DNA of 7,721 nt from an uncultured Lachnospiraceae bacterium (GTDB lineage Bacteria; Bacillota; Clostridia; Lachnospirales; Anaerotignaceae): assembly GCA_944384285.1 (NCBI GenBank), contig CALWSX010000147.1:1-7721 (forward strand), written 5' to 3'. The position numbers and the translations under genes are program-made. This document shows, piece by piece, positions 1 to 5,592 of this stretch (the first letter of the stretch is position 1; each line of letters starts with the position of its first letter). The notes beneath the pieces were generated by a model. It was not told the DNA's origin. It searched no databases and saw only the letters and a list, made by a program, of their open reading frames with translations.

Positions 1-319
1 ATCTTAACCCTGCTTTATCTTTATATTTTTCTCTTTCAGTATCTGTAATAAGTTCAAGGGATAATTCATTTTTTTCAATAACAGCAGCTGTATATATAAG
101 TCCCTCGATAAAGCTTACTTTTTCATCTAAAACAGTTGTTTTATTGTCTCTTGCCAAAACCACTCTAATATTATATGTTTCAGGTTTTACTTTTAAATAT
201 TCTGTAAACTCTCTGTATTTTAAATTTTTTGCAATTAATGTATCATTAGCATAAACATTTACCGGTTCTGCAAGAGGTGCCGCATGAAGCAATCTTACAT
301 AACTGAATCCTTTTTCCAT
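1..319 (-). CDS. DUF4397-domain protein, N-terminal part (runs off left edge)
   Basis: This is a partial gene: 106 codons read leftward from the ATG at 319-317 to the window edge with no stop. The protein begins MEKGFSYVRLLHAAPLAEPV and continues with VNVYANDTLIAKNLKYREFT. The 'Y-(I/V)-R-(I/L)-LHA(S/A)P ... V(D/N)VYAN ... IA.NL.Y.EFT.Y' pattern is typical of DUF4397 (PF14344), a beta-rich domain of unknown function common in Clostridia and Bacilli. There is no signal peptide or membrane segment in the visible part. The ATG is chosen because the only nearby upstream alternative, a GTG, runs straight into a stop codon. The Shine-Dalgarno-like GGGGAAG lies 11 nt upstream and sits inside a strong hairpin (329-373). 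The gene lies downstream of, and on the same strand as, the 421-1962 surface protein. The family call is quite secure; no biochemical role is known to me. Confidence 0.82.
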   Translation of the reverse strand, partial: MEKGFSYVRLLHAAPLAEPVNVYANDTLIAKNLKYREFTEYLKVKPETYNIRVVLARDNKTTVLDEKVSFIEGLIYTAAVIEKNELSLELITDTEREKYKDKAGLR

Positions 320-328
320 AAACTAAAA

Positions 329-373
329 CACTTCCCCATACTTATAGAATAATAACTATAATATGCGGAAGTG
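329..373 (-). promoter_or_regulatory. Hairpin enclosing the DUF4397 ribosome-binding site (attenuator, weak terminator or RBS sequestrator)
   Basis: On the minus strand CACTTCCGCATATTATAG pairs with CTATAAGTATGGGGAAGTG across an 8-nt loop. The stem is about 18 bp with one bulged G and one C/G mismatch. The 3' arm contains the GGGGAAG ribosome-binding site of the DUF4397 gene and is followed by TTTTAGTTT. It could be a weak terminator of the upstream 421-1962 gene, or an RNA switch hiding the ribosome-binding site. The pairing is seen directly; the function is inferred. Confidence 0.6.
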
Positions 374-385
374 ATGATTTTGTGT

Positions 386-391
386 ATTATA
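386..391 (-). promoter_or_regulatory. Possible -10 box for the DUF4397 gene
   Basis: A perfect TATAAT reads on the minus strand in the gap after the stop of the 421-1962 gene. No good TTGACA-like box lies 16-18 bp upstream; the hexamer at that spacing is about TTATTT. If used, transcription would start near 379 and the transcript would carry the whole 329-373 hairpin in its leader. Support is weak because TATAAT is common in A+T-rich DNA. Confidence 0.35.
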
Positions 392-420
392 TAATTATTG
401 GTTGTTGGAAATAAAACATA

Positions 421-1962
421 TTAGTATTTGAAAACCACTTTTTTAGCATCTTGATTCCATGTAATGTTTTCATCTGATACACCTAATGCATTAAGAATTG
501 CTCTTAAAGGAACAAATACTCTATCAGATACTATTACTGCTTTTGTATCCATAGGAGATACTTTTCCATTTACATTAATTTCTGATTCTCCAACTTTAAG
601 TTTAATTCTTGTAGAATCTTTTGAAATAGTAACTGTTTGTGTAGCTGCATCCCAAATTATATTTTGATCAGAAACTCCAGCAGCATTTGCAATAGCTCTT
701 AAAGGAAGCATAGTTCTTCCGTTTTCATCAATAAATGCAGGTGCATCAAGTGCATAACCTTTTTCTGTAACTTTATTGTTCAATTCTGTAGAAACAGTAT
801 ATCCATAAGCTCCTATTGATAATGAAACTGTATTTACAGCAGGTTTATATGTTGTAGTAAATGTTTGTTTTACCTCTCCTGATCTGTTTGAAGTACTATC
901 TAAGTAATATCCTACAATAAGTTCATGTTCACCTTCTTCAAGGCCTATTCTTCCTGTCTGTGAATAATTAATTGTAAAACTTCCATCATCAGCAACGACT
1001 GTTGTTCCTGCATTTACATCATCAATAATCGCAACAACTTTTCTTCCTGGTTCAGCATAACCTTTAATTAAAGGTTTGTCTATATTTGTTTCTACAGTTA
1101 CATCTGTAATTGCTCTATTTGTATTTGGTGATGTGGAGTAAAAACCTAAATTAACTTTAACTTTATCATTTCCAACTTTAACATAAAGGTCTACAGGGCC
1201 TTGTTTTGAAGTTTGTGTTGACTGAATAAGCAAATCATTTATAACAATTTTACCAATTCCACCCTTTGTTGAGCTAACAATATTTATTGATGCTTTAGAT
1301 TTATTAGTTGAATCTTTTTCAAAGTTAACAACGCCACTATATTTACCACTTCCGGAAACAGCAATATTATTTGCAAAAACAAATCCGTTTGAAAGTTCAA
1401 GCTCAATTTTATCACCGTATTTGTAAGCAACAGATGTATTATCTTCAATTATAACTTCTTTAATTTTTTGTTCAAAACCTATCTTTGAATACTGTGATGC
1501 AGTTACTTCAATGTTTCCGGAAATACCCTTTGCAAAGCAGTATTTTCCATTTGATACAGTAGAATCAAGTCCATCAACAACAGCATATACTTCACCATTA
1601 CCATCAAGTTCACATAATAAAGGAATTCTTATATCTTTATTAACAGCGTCAAACTTAGAAACATCTACAGAGAATACACGAGTTGTTGATGTAAATTTTT
1701 CACAAGTTATGCCTTCAGGATAAGTTTGACCTTCATCTTTCCAAACAGCATTTTCTAAAGTAACAGTAAATTTAAAATTTTCTGTATGATCTTCACTTGC
1801 AGCAATTACAAGATCAGGAGCTGTAGATGTTGTAAATTCGTATCCATTAGGTACAAGAATTACTTCTTTTGAAATACGGTTTTCTGTTGCTGCAAAAGCC
1901 GATACAGGAATTGATGAAAAAAGCATAGTAGAAATAAGTAAAGCAGTTATTTGTTTCTTCAT
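421..1962 (-). CDS. Secreted surface protein: beta-rich N-terminal region, Ig-like domain, C-terminal copper-amine-oxidase-N-like stalk domain
   Basis: A 513-residue exported protein. Residues 1-25 are a classic signal peptide (MKKQ, hydrophobic run, then VSAFAA) with probable cleavage near residue 24. Residues about 30-280 are Thr/Ser/Val-rich and beta-like but unrecognised. Residues about 287-372 resemble a bacterial Ig-like domain (IKGYAEPGRKV ... DDGSFTINY ... LEEGEHELIVGY). Residues about 380-513 are a copper amine oxidase N-terminal-like domain (PF07833), with half-repeats GRTMLPLRAI...W (415-447) and DRVFVPLRAI...W (480-511). Despite the family name there is no oxidase module. In clostridia this domain occurs on many secreted proteins, probably in a structural or wall-associated role. 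The ATG at 1962 is preferred over an in-frame TTG 15 nt upstream, because that TTG overlaps the GGAGG ribosome-binding site lying 7-8 nt before the ATG. The exact role and any ligand are unknown. Confidence 0.85.
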   Translation of the reverse strand: MKKQITALLISTMLFSSIPVSAFAATENRISKEVILVPNGYEFTTSTAPDLVIAASEDHTENFKFTVTLENAVWKDEGQTYPEGITCEKFTSTTRVFSVDVSKFDAVNKDIRIPLLCELDGNGEVYAVVDGLDSTVSNGKYCFAKGISGNIEVTASQYSKIGFEQKIKEVIIEDNTSVAYKYGDKIELELSNGFVFANNIAVSGSGKYSGVVNFEKDSTNKSKASINIVSSTKGGIGKIVINDLLIQSTQTSKQGPVDLYVKVGNDKVKVNLGFYSTSPNTNRAITDVTVETNIDKPLIKGYAEPGRKVVAIIDDVNAGTTVVADDGSFTINYSQTGRIGLEEGEHELIVGYYLDSTSNRSGEVKQTFTTTYKPAVNTVSLSIGAYGYTVSTELNNKVTEKGYALDAPAFIDENGRTMLPLRAIANAAGVSDQNIIWDAATQTVTISKDSTRIKLKVGESEINVNGKVSPMDTKAVIVSDRVFVPLRAILNALGVSDENITWNQDAKKVVFKY

Positions 1963-2029
1963 AAATCTTACCTCCAAAATTTATCTTTCTATAAAAATAT
2001 AGCAAATAATCTCAATAATAGTTATATTA

Positions 2030-2038
2030 ATTATATCA
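2030..2038 (-). promoter_or_regulatory. Extended -10 promoter element for the 421-1962 surface-protein gene
   Basis: The minus strand reads TGATATAAT, a full match to the extended -10 consensus TGnTATAAT. It lies about 70 bp upstream of the ATG at 1962 and predicts a leader of about 60 nt. No strong -35 box is visible, which is tolerable for extended -10 promoters. The same 9-mer lies upstream of the protease gene (5425-5433). Confidence 0.5.
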
Positions 2039-2183
2039 AACAAATTTTATTTTTTAAACAAAGATTTTTAAAATTAATAAATTCTTAATTTTTTATTTAT
2101 TATTAAAAACTTTCACAATTTATAACTTTATCAAATTAAATAATTTAAAAAAATATTATCACAAGAACTAAAAGTGTGCATTT

Positions 2184-2211
2184 TTCACTATTAATTAAAT
2201 ATTCATATAAT
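2184..2211 (+). promoter_or_regulatory. Possible promoter of the nat-GNAT operon
   Basis: TTCACT (4/6 to TTGACA) at 2184-2189 is followed 16 bp later by a perfect TATAAT at 2206-2211. This lies about 55 bp upstream of the acetyltransferase ATG at 2266. Position and spacing are plausible, but in this A+T-rich region the match is only suggestive. Confidence 0.4.
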
Positions 2212-2265
2212 ATAAAATTATATACGATATACATATACTTTATATATTTTCAGGGGGGAGAATTT

Positions 2266-3033
2266 ATGAAAATACAAGATTGCAGCGAATTTGTAAGAGG
2301 GTTTTTAAATCGAATAGGTATAAACGAAGGAGAAATAAATCCTGACCTTGAAACACTTAAAAAAATACATACAAACTGTTTTGAAAGTATACCTTTTGAA
2401 AATCTTGATATTATGATTACTAAAACCCCAATAAGTTTAGATAAAGATGACTTATGGGATAAAATTGTAAAAAGAAATAGAGGTGGTATTTGTTACGAAA
2501 TAAATTACCTCTTATGTTGTGTATTAAGAGAAATTGGTTACGATGTTACAATTTTATCAGCTTTTGTACCTGACAGTGGTAGTGAATTTGACCACATAAT
2601 TTTAGTTGTAAACCTTGAAGAACCTTGGTATGTAGACGTAGCTTTAGGTGGAAATGGCTGTTATGTTCCTATAAAATTTATTCCTGATGTTGTTCAGTCT
2701 GATACTAAGAGAAATTATGCATTTATTAAAATAAAAGACAACATGCACTTATTCCAGTTTGAAGAAGATGGAAGCAGAACTTTTAAAATTTATGCTTTCC
2801 CAACACCACGTGTTATCGATGAATTCTTACCAAGATGCAGAGAGTTTGAAACATCTCCAAGTTTCATATTTACAAAAGGAATTATTTGTTCTCTTGCAAA
2901 GGGTAACAGAAGAGTTACTATCACAGAACATAAATTTATAGAAACTATTGATGGAGAAAAAACTGTTACACCTATTAAAGATAAAGAAGAATTTAATGCA
3001 CTTCTTAAAAAACACTTTAATATTGTACTTTAA
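2266..3033 (+). CDS. nat: Arylamine N-acetyltransferase
   Basis: A 255-residue cytoplasmic enzyme of the NAT family (EC 2.3.1.5), which transfers acetyl from acetyl-CoA to arylamines or hydrazines by a ping-pong mechanism through a cysteine. The catalytic triad is visible. Cys76 lies in RNRGGICYEIN, matching RGGxCxExN. His110 lies in EFDHIIL. Asp124 lies in WYVDVALGG, where most relatives read VDVGFGG. The family motif SIPFENLDI is at 41-49. Length is close to the usual bacterial NAT size of 250-280. The ATG at 2266 is chosen because GGGGGGAG lies 5 nt upstream; an upstream in-frame extension to 2176 would translate the A+T-rich leader. A GNAT-type acetyltransferase follows after 5 bp in the same operon. 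The natural substrate is unknown; relatives act on xenobiotics or on amine intermediates of secondary metabolism. Confidence 0.92.
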   Translation: MKIQDCSEFVRGFLNRIGINEGEINPDLETLKKIHTNCFESIPFENLDIMITKTPISLDKDDLWDKIVKRNRGGICYEINYLLCCVLREIGYDVTILSAFVPDSGSEFDHIILVVNLEEPWYVDVALGGNGCYVPIKFIPDVVQSDTKRNYAFIKIKDNMHLFQFEEDGSRTFKIYAFPTPRVIDEFLPRCREFETSPSFIFTKGIICSLAKGNRRVTITEHKFIETIDGEKTVTPIKDKEEFNALLKKHFNIVL

Positions 3034-3038
3034 TAATT

Positions 3039-3464
3039 ATGATTCGAAAACAAAAACCAAGCGATTTAAACAGAATACTTGATATTTGGCTTAATGTAAA
3101 CATAGAAGCACATTCTTTCATTGATAAAAACTATTGGATATCAAATTTTGATATTGTAAAAGATTTAATTCCTGATTCTGATATATATGTTTATGAAAAA
3201 GATGAAGATATATTAGGTTTTATTGGAATAAATAATGGTAAGATAGAAGGAATATTTGTGGATTCAAAATTTCAATCACAAGGAATAGGACATAATCTTA
3301 TTACAAAAGCTAAATCTCTTTATAAATCTCTTTGTTTAAATGTATATGAATTAAATAAAAATGCTATTAATTTTTATATTCGTGAAGGTTTTATAATTAA
3401 AGAACATTCTTTTGACACAGATAACAATGCTAAAGAACTTATAATGATTTGGAATAAAAATTAA
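3039..3464 (+). CDS. GNAT-family N-acetyltransferase
   Basis: A complete 141-residue GNAT-fold enzyme (PF00583/PF13673 type), expected to move acetyl from acetyl-CoA to an amine. The acetyl-CoA loop fits (Q/R)xxGxG as Q79-S-Q-G-I-G84, preceded by the strand IEGIFVD (69-75). Motif B is NAINFYIREGFI (108-119). The N-terminal IRKQKPSDLNRILDIW and AHSFI...YW (24-33) resemble the YjaB/YiaC group of small GNATs. The ATG lies 5 bp after the nat stop codon, and no Shine-Dalgarno sequence is visible in the preceding 20 nt, so translation probably depends on ribosomes finishing nat. The gene is followed directly by a strong terminator. The substrate cannot be predicted; a small-molecule amine or a protein N-terminus is possible. 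Confidence 0.88.
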   Translation: MIRKQKPSDLNRILDIWLNVNIEAHSFIDKNYWISNFDIVKDLIPDSDIYVYEKDEDILGFIGINNGKIEGIFVDSKFQSQGIGHNLITKAKSLYKSLCLNVYELNKNAINFYIREGFIIKEHSFDTDNNAKELIMIWNKN

Positions 3465-3467
3465 AGT

Positions 3468-3497
3468 AAGACGAGACAATTTGTCTCGTCTTTTTTT
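3468..3497 (+). terminator. Rho-independent terminator of the nat-GNAT operon
   Basis: AAGACGAGAC and GTCTCGTCTT form a perfect 10-bp stem with a 5-nt AATTT loop, running into seven Ts. It starts 4 nt after the GNAT stop codon. Confidence 0.93.
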
Positions 3498-3521
3498 CTA
3501 AATTAAATAAGTTTAAAATAT

Positions 3522-3547
3522 AAAAAACCGCAGAAATAATCTGCGGT
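3522..3547 (-). terminator. Rho-independent terminator of the DUF1540 gene
   Basis: On the minus strand ACCGCAGA and TCTGCGGT form a perfect 8-bp stem with a 5-nt loop, followed by six Ts. It starts about 15 nt after the DUF1540 stop codon. With the plus-strand terminator at 3468-3497 it insulates two convergent units. Confidence 0.9.
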
Positions 3548-3561
3548 AAAAAAATTATTTT

Positions 3562-3732
3562 TTATCTTTTTTTGAAGGATTTACAGTCTGTACACTGGTC
3601 TAAAGTAGGATTTGCTTCATGTGTTCCGATATGAACACAGCTTAAAGAACAATAGTCTTCTGTTCCACAGTGGTGTGCACAGTTAGTAACATCACATTTG
3701 ATTGATTTATTTGGTGTACAATTACAGTTCAT
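3562..3732 (-). CDS. DUF1540 small cysteine-rich protein (56 aa)
   Basis: A short gene with an excellent AGGAGG ribosome-binding site 8 nt before its ATG and a terminator just past its stop. The protein starts MNCNCTPNKSIKCDVTNCAH. The pattern IKC.VTNCxHH...YC....VHIGTHEA..T...C..CKSF matches DUF1540 (PF07561), a roughly 40-residue Cys-rich domain widespread in clostridia. It has nine cysteines (residues 3, 5, 13, 18, 22, 28, 32, 47, 50) plus several His, so metal binding is plausible but not proven. The extra CxC at the N-terminus and the closing CTDC go beyond the core motif. It is monocistronic and convergent with the acetyltransferase operon. No signal peptide is present, so it is likely cytoplasmic. 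The function of the family is unknown to me. Confidence 0.88.
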   Translation of the reverse strand: MNCNCTPNKSIKCDVTNCAHHCGTEDYCSLSCVHIGTHEANPTLDQCTDCKSFKKR

Positions 3733-3763
3733 TATGCGTTCCTCCTAAAATAAATAAAAATTA

Positions 3764-4047
3764 GGTAAACAAAGAAAGATTTGAATAAGAGCCTCTCTTA
3801 AAGACCTTTTTTTAATTCCCGCTTTTTAAAACGGCCTAAGAAATTTTAAACAATTTTGTTGTTACCTGCATTAAGTTTACTTTTACACAATAAGTTTACT
3901 TTTTTCAAATTAATCTTTTAAACATAAGTTTACTTTTTGCTTCTACTTTTTTACAGTGTTACTACTTCATTTAAAAAATATTTATTAATATTTAATTATA
4001 AAGCTTGGTAAAATTTCTGGTTTTATAAATTTCTCTCTTTGTTTACC
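3764..4047. mobile_element. Candidate MITE-like element or transposon remnant bounded by inverted repeats
   Basis: The left end GGTAAACAAAGAAAGAT (3764-3780) is matched at 15 of 17 positions by the reverse complement of TTCTCTCTTTGTTTACC (4031-4047), including 11 consecutive outermost bases. The enclosed 284 bp carry no gene. The GTTTAC core also occurs in each of the three internal direct repeats. No target-site duplication is evident: the flanks read AAAAATTA on the left and ACAATAGT on the right. The element call is an inference; a pair of distant protein-binding sites is an alternative. Confidence 0.35.
3872..3937. repeat. Three direct copies of TAAGTTTACTTTT
   Basis: Identical 13-mers start at 3872, 3891 and 3925, that is 19 and 34 bp apart. 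A looser relative (CTACTTTTTTACA) follows near 3952-3964. Clustered short repeats near an end are known for IS21-like and Tn7/Mu-type transposons, where they bind transposase. They could equally be operator sites. No transposase gene is present here. Confidence 0.65.
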
Positions 4048-4108
4048 ACAATAGTATTATTTACGGAAAAACAGATTTTATTCAAAATTAATACGAAAAA
4101 ATTTTTAT

Positions 4109-5380
4109 TTAATTTATATAGAAAGGTTCACTCCATTTTGATTCAACACCATTTTTTACAGCTGACAAAACAAAATATGTTCTCTTACCTACGTTTGAAA
4201 CATTTATACTTTCTGGAAATCCCCATGTCCACTTATTTTTTCCGTTTCCTGGATTTATACAATCTTTATAAACACCATCTAATGAATCACTTTCATAAAG
4301 TTTGTAATAATCAGCACCCAAAACTCTTCCAAAACAAATATCCACTGAATTATTATTTTTTTGTTTCGTATATATACCATATACTGGATAAGATGTATTT
4401 GTATATAATCCCGCTTTAGATACATCTAAATTTTTATTTAAGGAAACTTCATTTATGAAGTATGCAGGAATTGCAAAAAATGATTTTTCGTCTTTCGTTG
4501 AAGCAGTTGTAATTCCTAATAATTTTCCATTTTTATCGAAAAGTGCTCCGCCACTGCTACCATTTTCAATTTTTGCTGAAAAACAAATATTATTTTTATC
4601 AAAGTCAGTTACTTTACCGTATGTTACTACATTTAATTTTGCATTTGGTGAAGAAATTGTTATAACATCACTGTCTTTTTTTATTTCAGCATAATTGGCA
4701 ATTTTAGAATAATTAGGTGTATTTTTATTTATTTTTAATATTGCTATATCTTTAGCAACATCAAAACCAACAAGTTTTACTTCTCCTGTATATAAAGTTC
4801 CATCATTAAATTTTATTTTTACATATTCACATTTATCTATTACATGGTAATTTGTAGCTATAAGTCCATCTTCTGAAATTATACAGCCACTACCCTGCAT
4901 ATTTTGAGTATAAATCATTACAACTTTATTTTTTAAATTTTCTACTGTATTTGTATTTGTATGTATTTTAACAAGATTATTTTCAGGTATCCAAGAAACT
5001 TCGGCACCTGATATTGTTGAAACAAATCTTAAAGGAACAAAGGTTTTATCATTTCTAATAAAAGGCGGTGTATCCAAATATGTAAGCTTGTTATTAACAA
5101 CCGCTTCTTTATTCCCTATTTGCATTGCAAAAGACAAATTATCCTTACCAGCAAAAATCATTCTTGACTCATTATCCCACTCCATTTTATAACCAAGAGC
5201 AGTAAAAATATCCCTCATAGGAACCATAACTCTGTCATTTTCTATTACAGGCTGATCACTCATCGTAAGAGGAACATCATTTATTTCAACATAAATAGGT
5301 TTTCCTGCAAAAATATTTGTATGAAATATAAATAAAAATGTAAAAATAATAAATACCAAAGAATTTTTAAATTTTTTCAC
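4109..5380 (-). CDS. Secreted trypsin-like (S1C/HtrA-type) serine protease with N-terminal copper-amine-oxidase-N-like stalk domain
   Basis: A 423-residue exported protein. Residues 1-25 are a very hydrophobic signal peptide (LVFIIFTFLFIF) ending in IFA. Residues about 28-140 are a PF07833-type domain with half-repeats DRVMVPMRDI...W (49-75) and DKTFVPLRFV...W (111-139). Residues about 150-315 are a chymotrypsin-fold protease: GSGCIISEDGLIATNYHV gives His179, DVAKDIAIL gives Asp211, and NGSSGGAL gives nucleophile Ser276. There is no PDZ domain, unlike DegP/HtrA. Residues about 330-423 look like a fibronectin-III-type beta sandwich (ADYYKLYESDSLDGVYK ... TYFVLSAVKNGVESKWSEP). The start is a GTG at 5380 with GAGGG 7-8 nt upstream. 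The gene is alone on its strand between a promoter at 5425-5433 and the repeat region. It probably processes proteins outside the membrane; its targets are unknown. Confidence 0.87.
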   Translation of the reverse strand: MKKFKNSLVFIIFTFLFIFHTNIFAGKPIYVEINDVPLTMSDQPVIENDRVMVPMRDIFTALGYKMEWDNESRMIFAGKDNLSFAMQIGNKEAVVNNKLTYLDTPPFIRNDKTFVPLRFVSTISGAEVSWIPENNLVKIHTNTNTVENLKNKVVMIYTQNMQGSGCIISEDGLIATNYHVIDKCEYVKIKFNDGTLYTGEVKLVGFDVAKDIAILKINKNTPNYSKIANYAEIKKDSDVITISSPNAKLNVVTYGKVTDFDKNNICFSAKIENGSSGGALFDKNGKLLGITTASTKDEKSFFAIPAYFINEVSLNKNLDVSKAGLYTNTSYPVYGIYTKQKNNNSVDICFGRVLGADYYKLYESDSLDGVYKDCINPGNGKNKWTWGFPESINVSNVGKRTYFVLSAVKNGVESKWSEPFYIN

Positions 5381-5424
5381 TTATAATCCCTCTTTTTCTG
5401 ACAAACTTTTATAAGATATACTAC

Positions 5425-5433
5425 ATTATATCA
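5425..5433 (-). promoter_or_regulatory. Extended -10 promoter element of the protease gene
   Basis: The minus strand reads TGATATAAT, a perfect TGnTATAAT, with a weak TTTGAA box 16 bp before the TATAAT. It lies about 45 bp upstream of the GTG start and predicts a leader of about 38 nt. The element is identical to that of the 421-1962 surface-protein gene. Confidence 0.55.
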
Positions 5434-5525
5434 CAATAAAATTAAATTCAAACATAAAAAATAATTAAGTATTTATTTTCCATATAAAATTTATTTATTC
5501 TTAAGAAATTTGATAAATTTACTTA

Positions 5526-5554
5526 TAGATATTTAAATCTACATACAGTATAAT
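5526..5554 (+). promoter_or_regulatory. Possible promoter of the nfeD-SPFH operon
   Basis: A perfect TATAAT at 5549-5554 has TAGATA (4/6 to TTGACA) 17 bp upstream at 5526-5531. Transcription would start near 5561, about 30 nt before the ATG at 5593. The 5381-5592 gap also holds the divergent protease promoter and is otherwise featureless A+T-rich DNA. Confidence 0.45.
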
Positions 5555-5592
5555 ATATATTAGTATATTATATTTTAGCGAGGAGGTTGAAT

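Larger units (their letters stand above)
1963..2265. other. Divergent intergenic region between the surface-protein gene and the acetyltransferase operon
   Basis: About 300 bp of extremely A+T-rich DNA. It contains the minus-strand extended -10 at 2030-2038, a possible plus-strand promoter at 2184-2211, and the ribosome-binding sites of both flanking genes. The stretch 2040-2160 between them is nearly pure A/T. I see no gene, terminator-like hairpin or repeat in it. Confidence 0.6.
3733..4108. other. 376-bp non-coding region with inverted and direct repeats
   Basis: This stretch lies between two minus-strand genes, the protease and the DUF1540 gene. It contains the inverted pair 3764-3780/4031-4047 and the three direct repeats at 3872-3937. 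It also holds a small perfect hairpin, TAAGAG-CCT-CTCTTA (3786-3800), and a CCG...CGG pairing at 3819-3834 in a patch slightly richer in G+C than its surroundings. No convincing coding sequence, clean promoter for the DUF1540 gene or terminator for the protease gene was found. It may be a degraded or non-autonomous mobile element, or a long leader of the DUF1540 transcript. Confidence 0.55.

Noticed and set aside
464..667. 67-codon open frame on the plus strand
   Set aside because: It lies opposite the conserved stalk domain of the 421-1962 protein, with no ribosome-binding site or domain.
1511..1723. 70-codon open frame on the plus strand
   Set aside because: It is the antisense of the surface-protein gene, without a translation signal.
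421..1962. Annotating the surface protein as a copper amine oxidase
   Set aside because: Only the small N-terminal-like domain of that enzyme is present. The catalytic module with its topaquinone tyrosine and copper-binding histidines is absent.
1963..1977. TTG start for the surface protein
   Set aside because: The TTG overlaps the GGAGG ribosome-binding site itself, and starting there would place charged residues ahead of a standard MKK signal peptide.
2176..2265. 30-residue N-terminal extension of the acetyltransferase
   Set aside because: It would be Tyr/Ile-rich leader translation. The strong GGGGGGAG site directly precedes the ATG at 2266, and NAT proteins start there.
2759..3015. Two open frames (plus 2759-2941, minus 2827-3015) inside nat
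   Set aside because: Both lie wholly within the well-supported nat coding sequence in other frames.
3786..3813. TAAGAG/CTCTTA hairpin followed by Ts as a plus-strand terminator
   Set aside because: The stem is only 6 bp with a 3-nt loop, the T run begins about 6 nt after the stem, and no plus-strand gene ends nearby.
4039..4419. 126-codon open frame on the plus strand
   Set aside because: It overlaps the repeat region and runs antisense through the C-terminal part of the protease gene. Composition is Phe/Tyr/Leu/His-rich, as expected from reading A+T-rich DNA backwards. It has no ribosome-binding site and no recognisable domain.
4455..4694. 79-codon open frame on the plus strand
   Set aside because: It is the antisense of the conserved protease catalytic domain, with no ribosome-binding site.
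5587..5592. TTG start for the NfeD-like protein
   Set aside because: The TTG abuts the AGGAGG site with no spacing. The ATG 6 nt later has ideal spacing.
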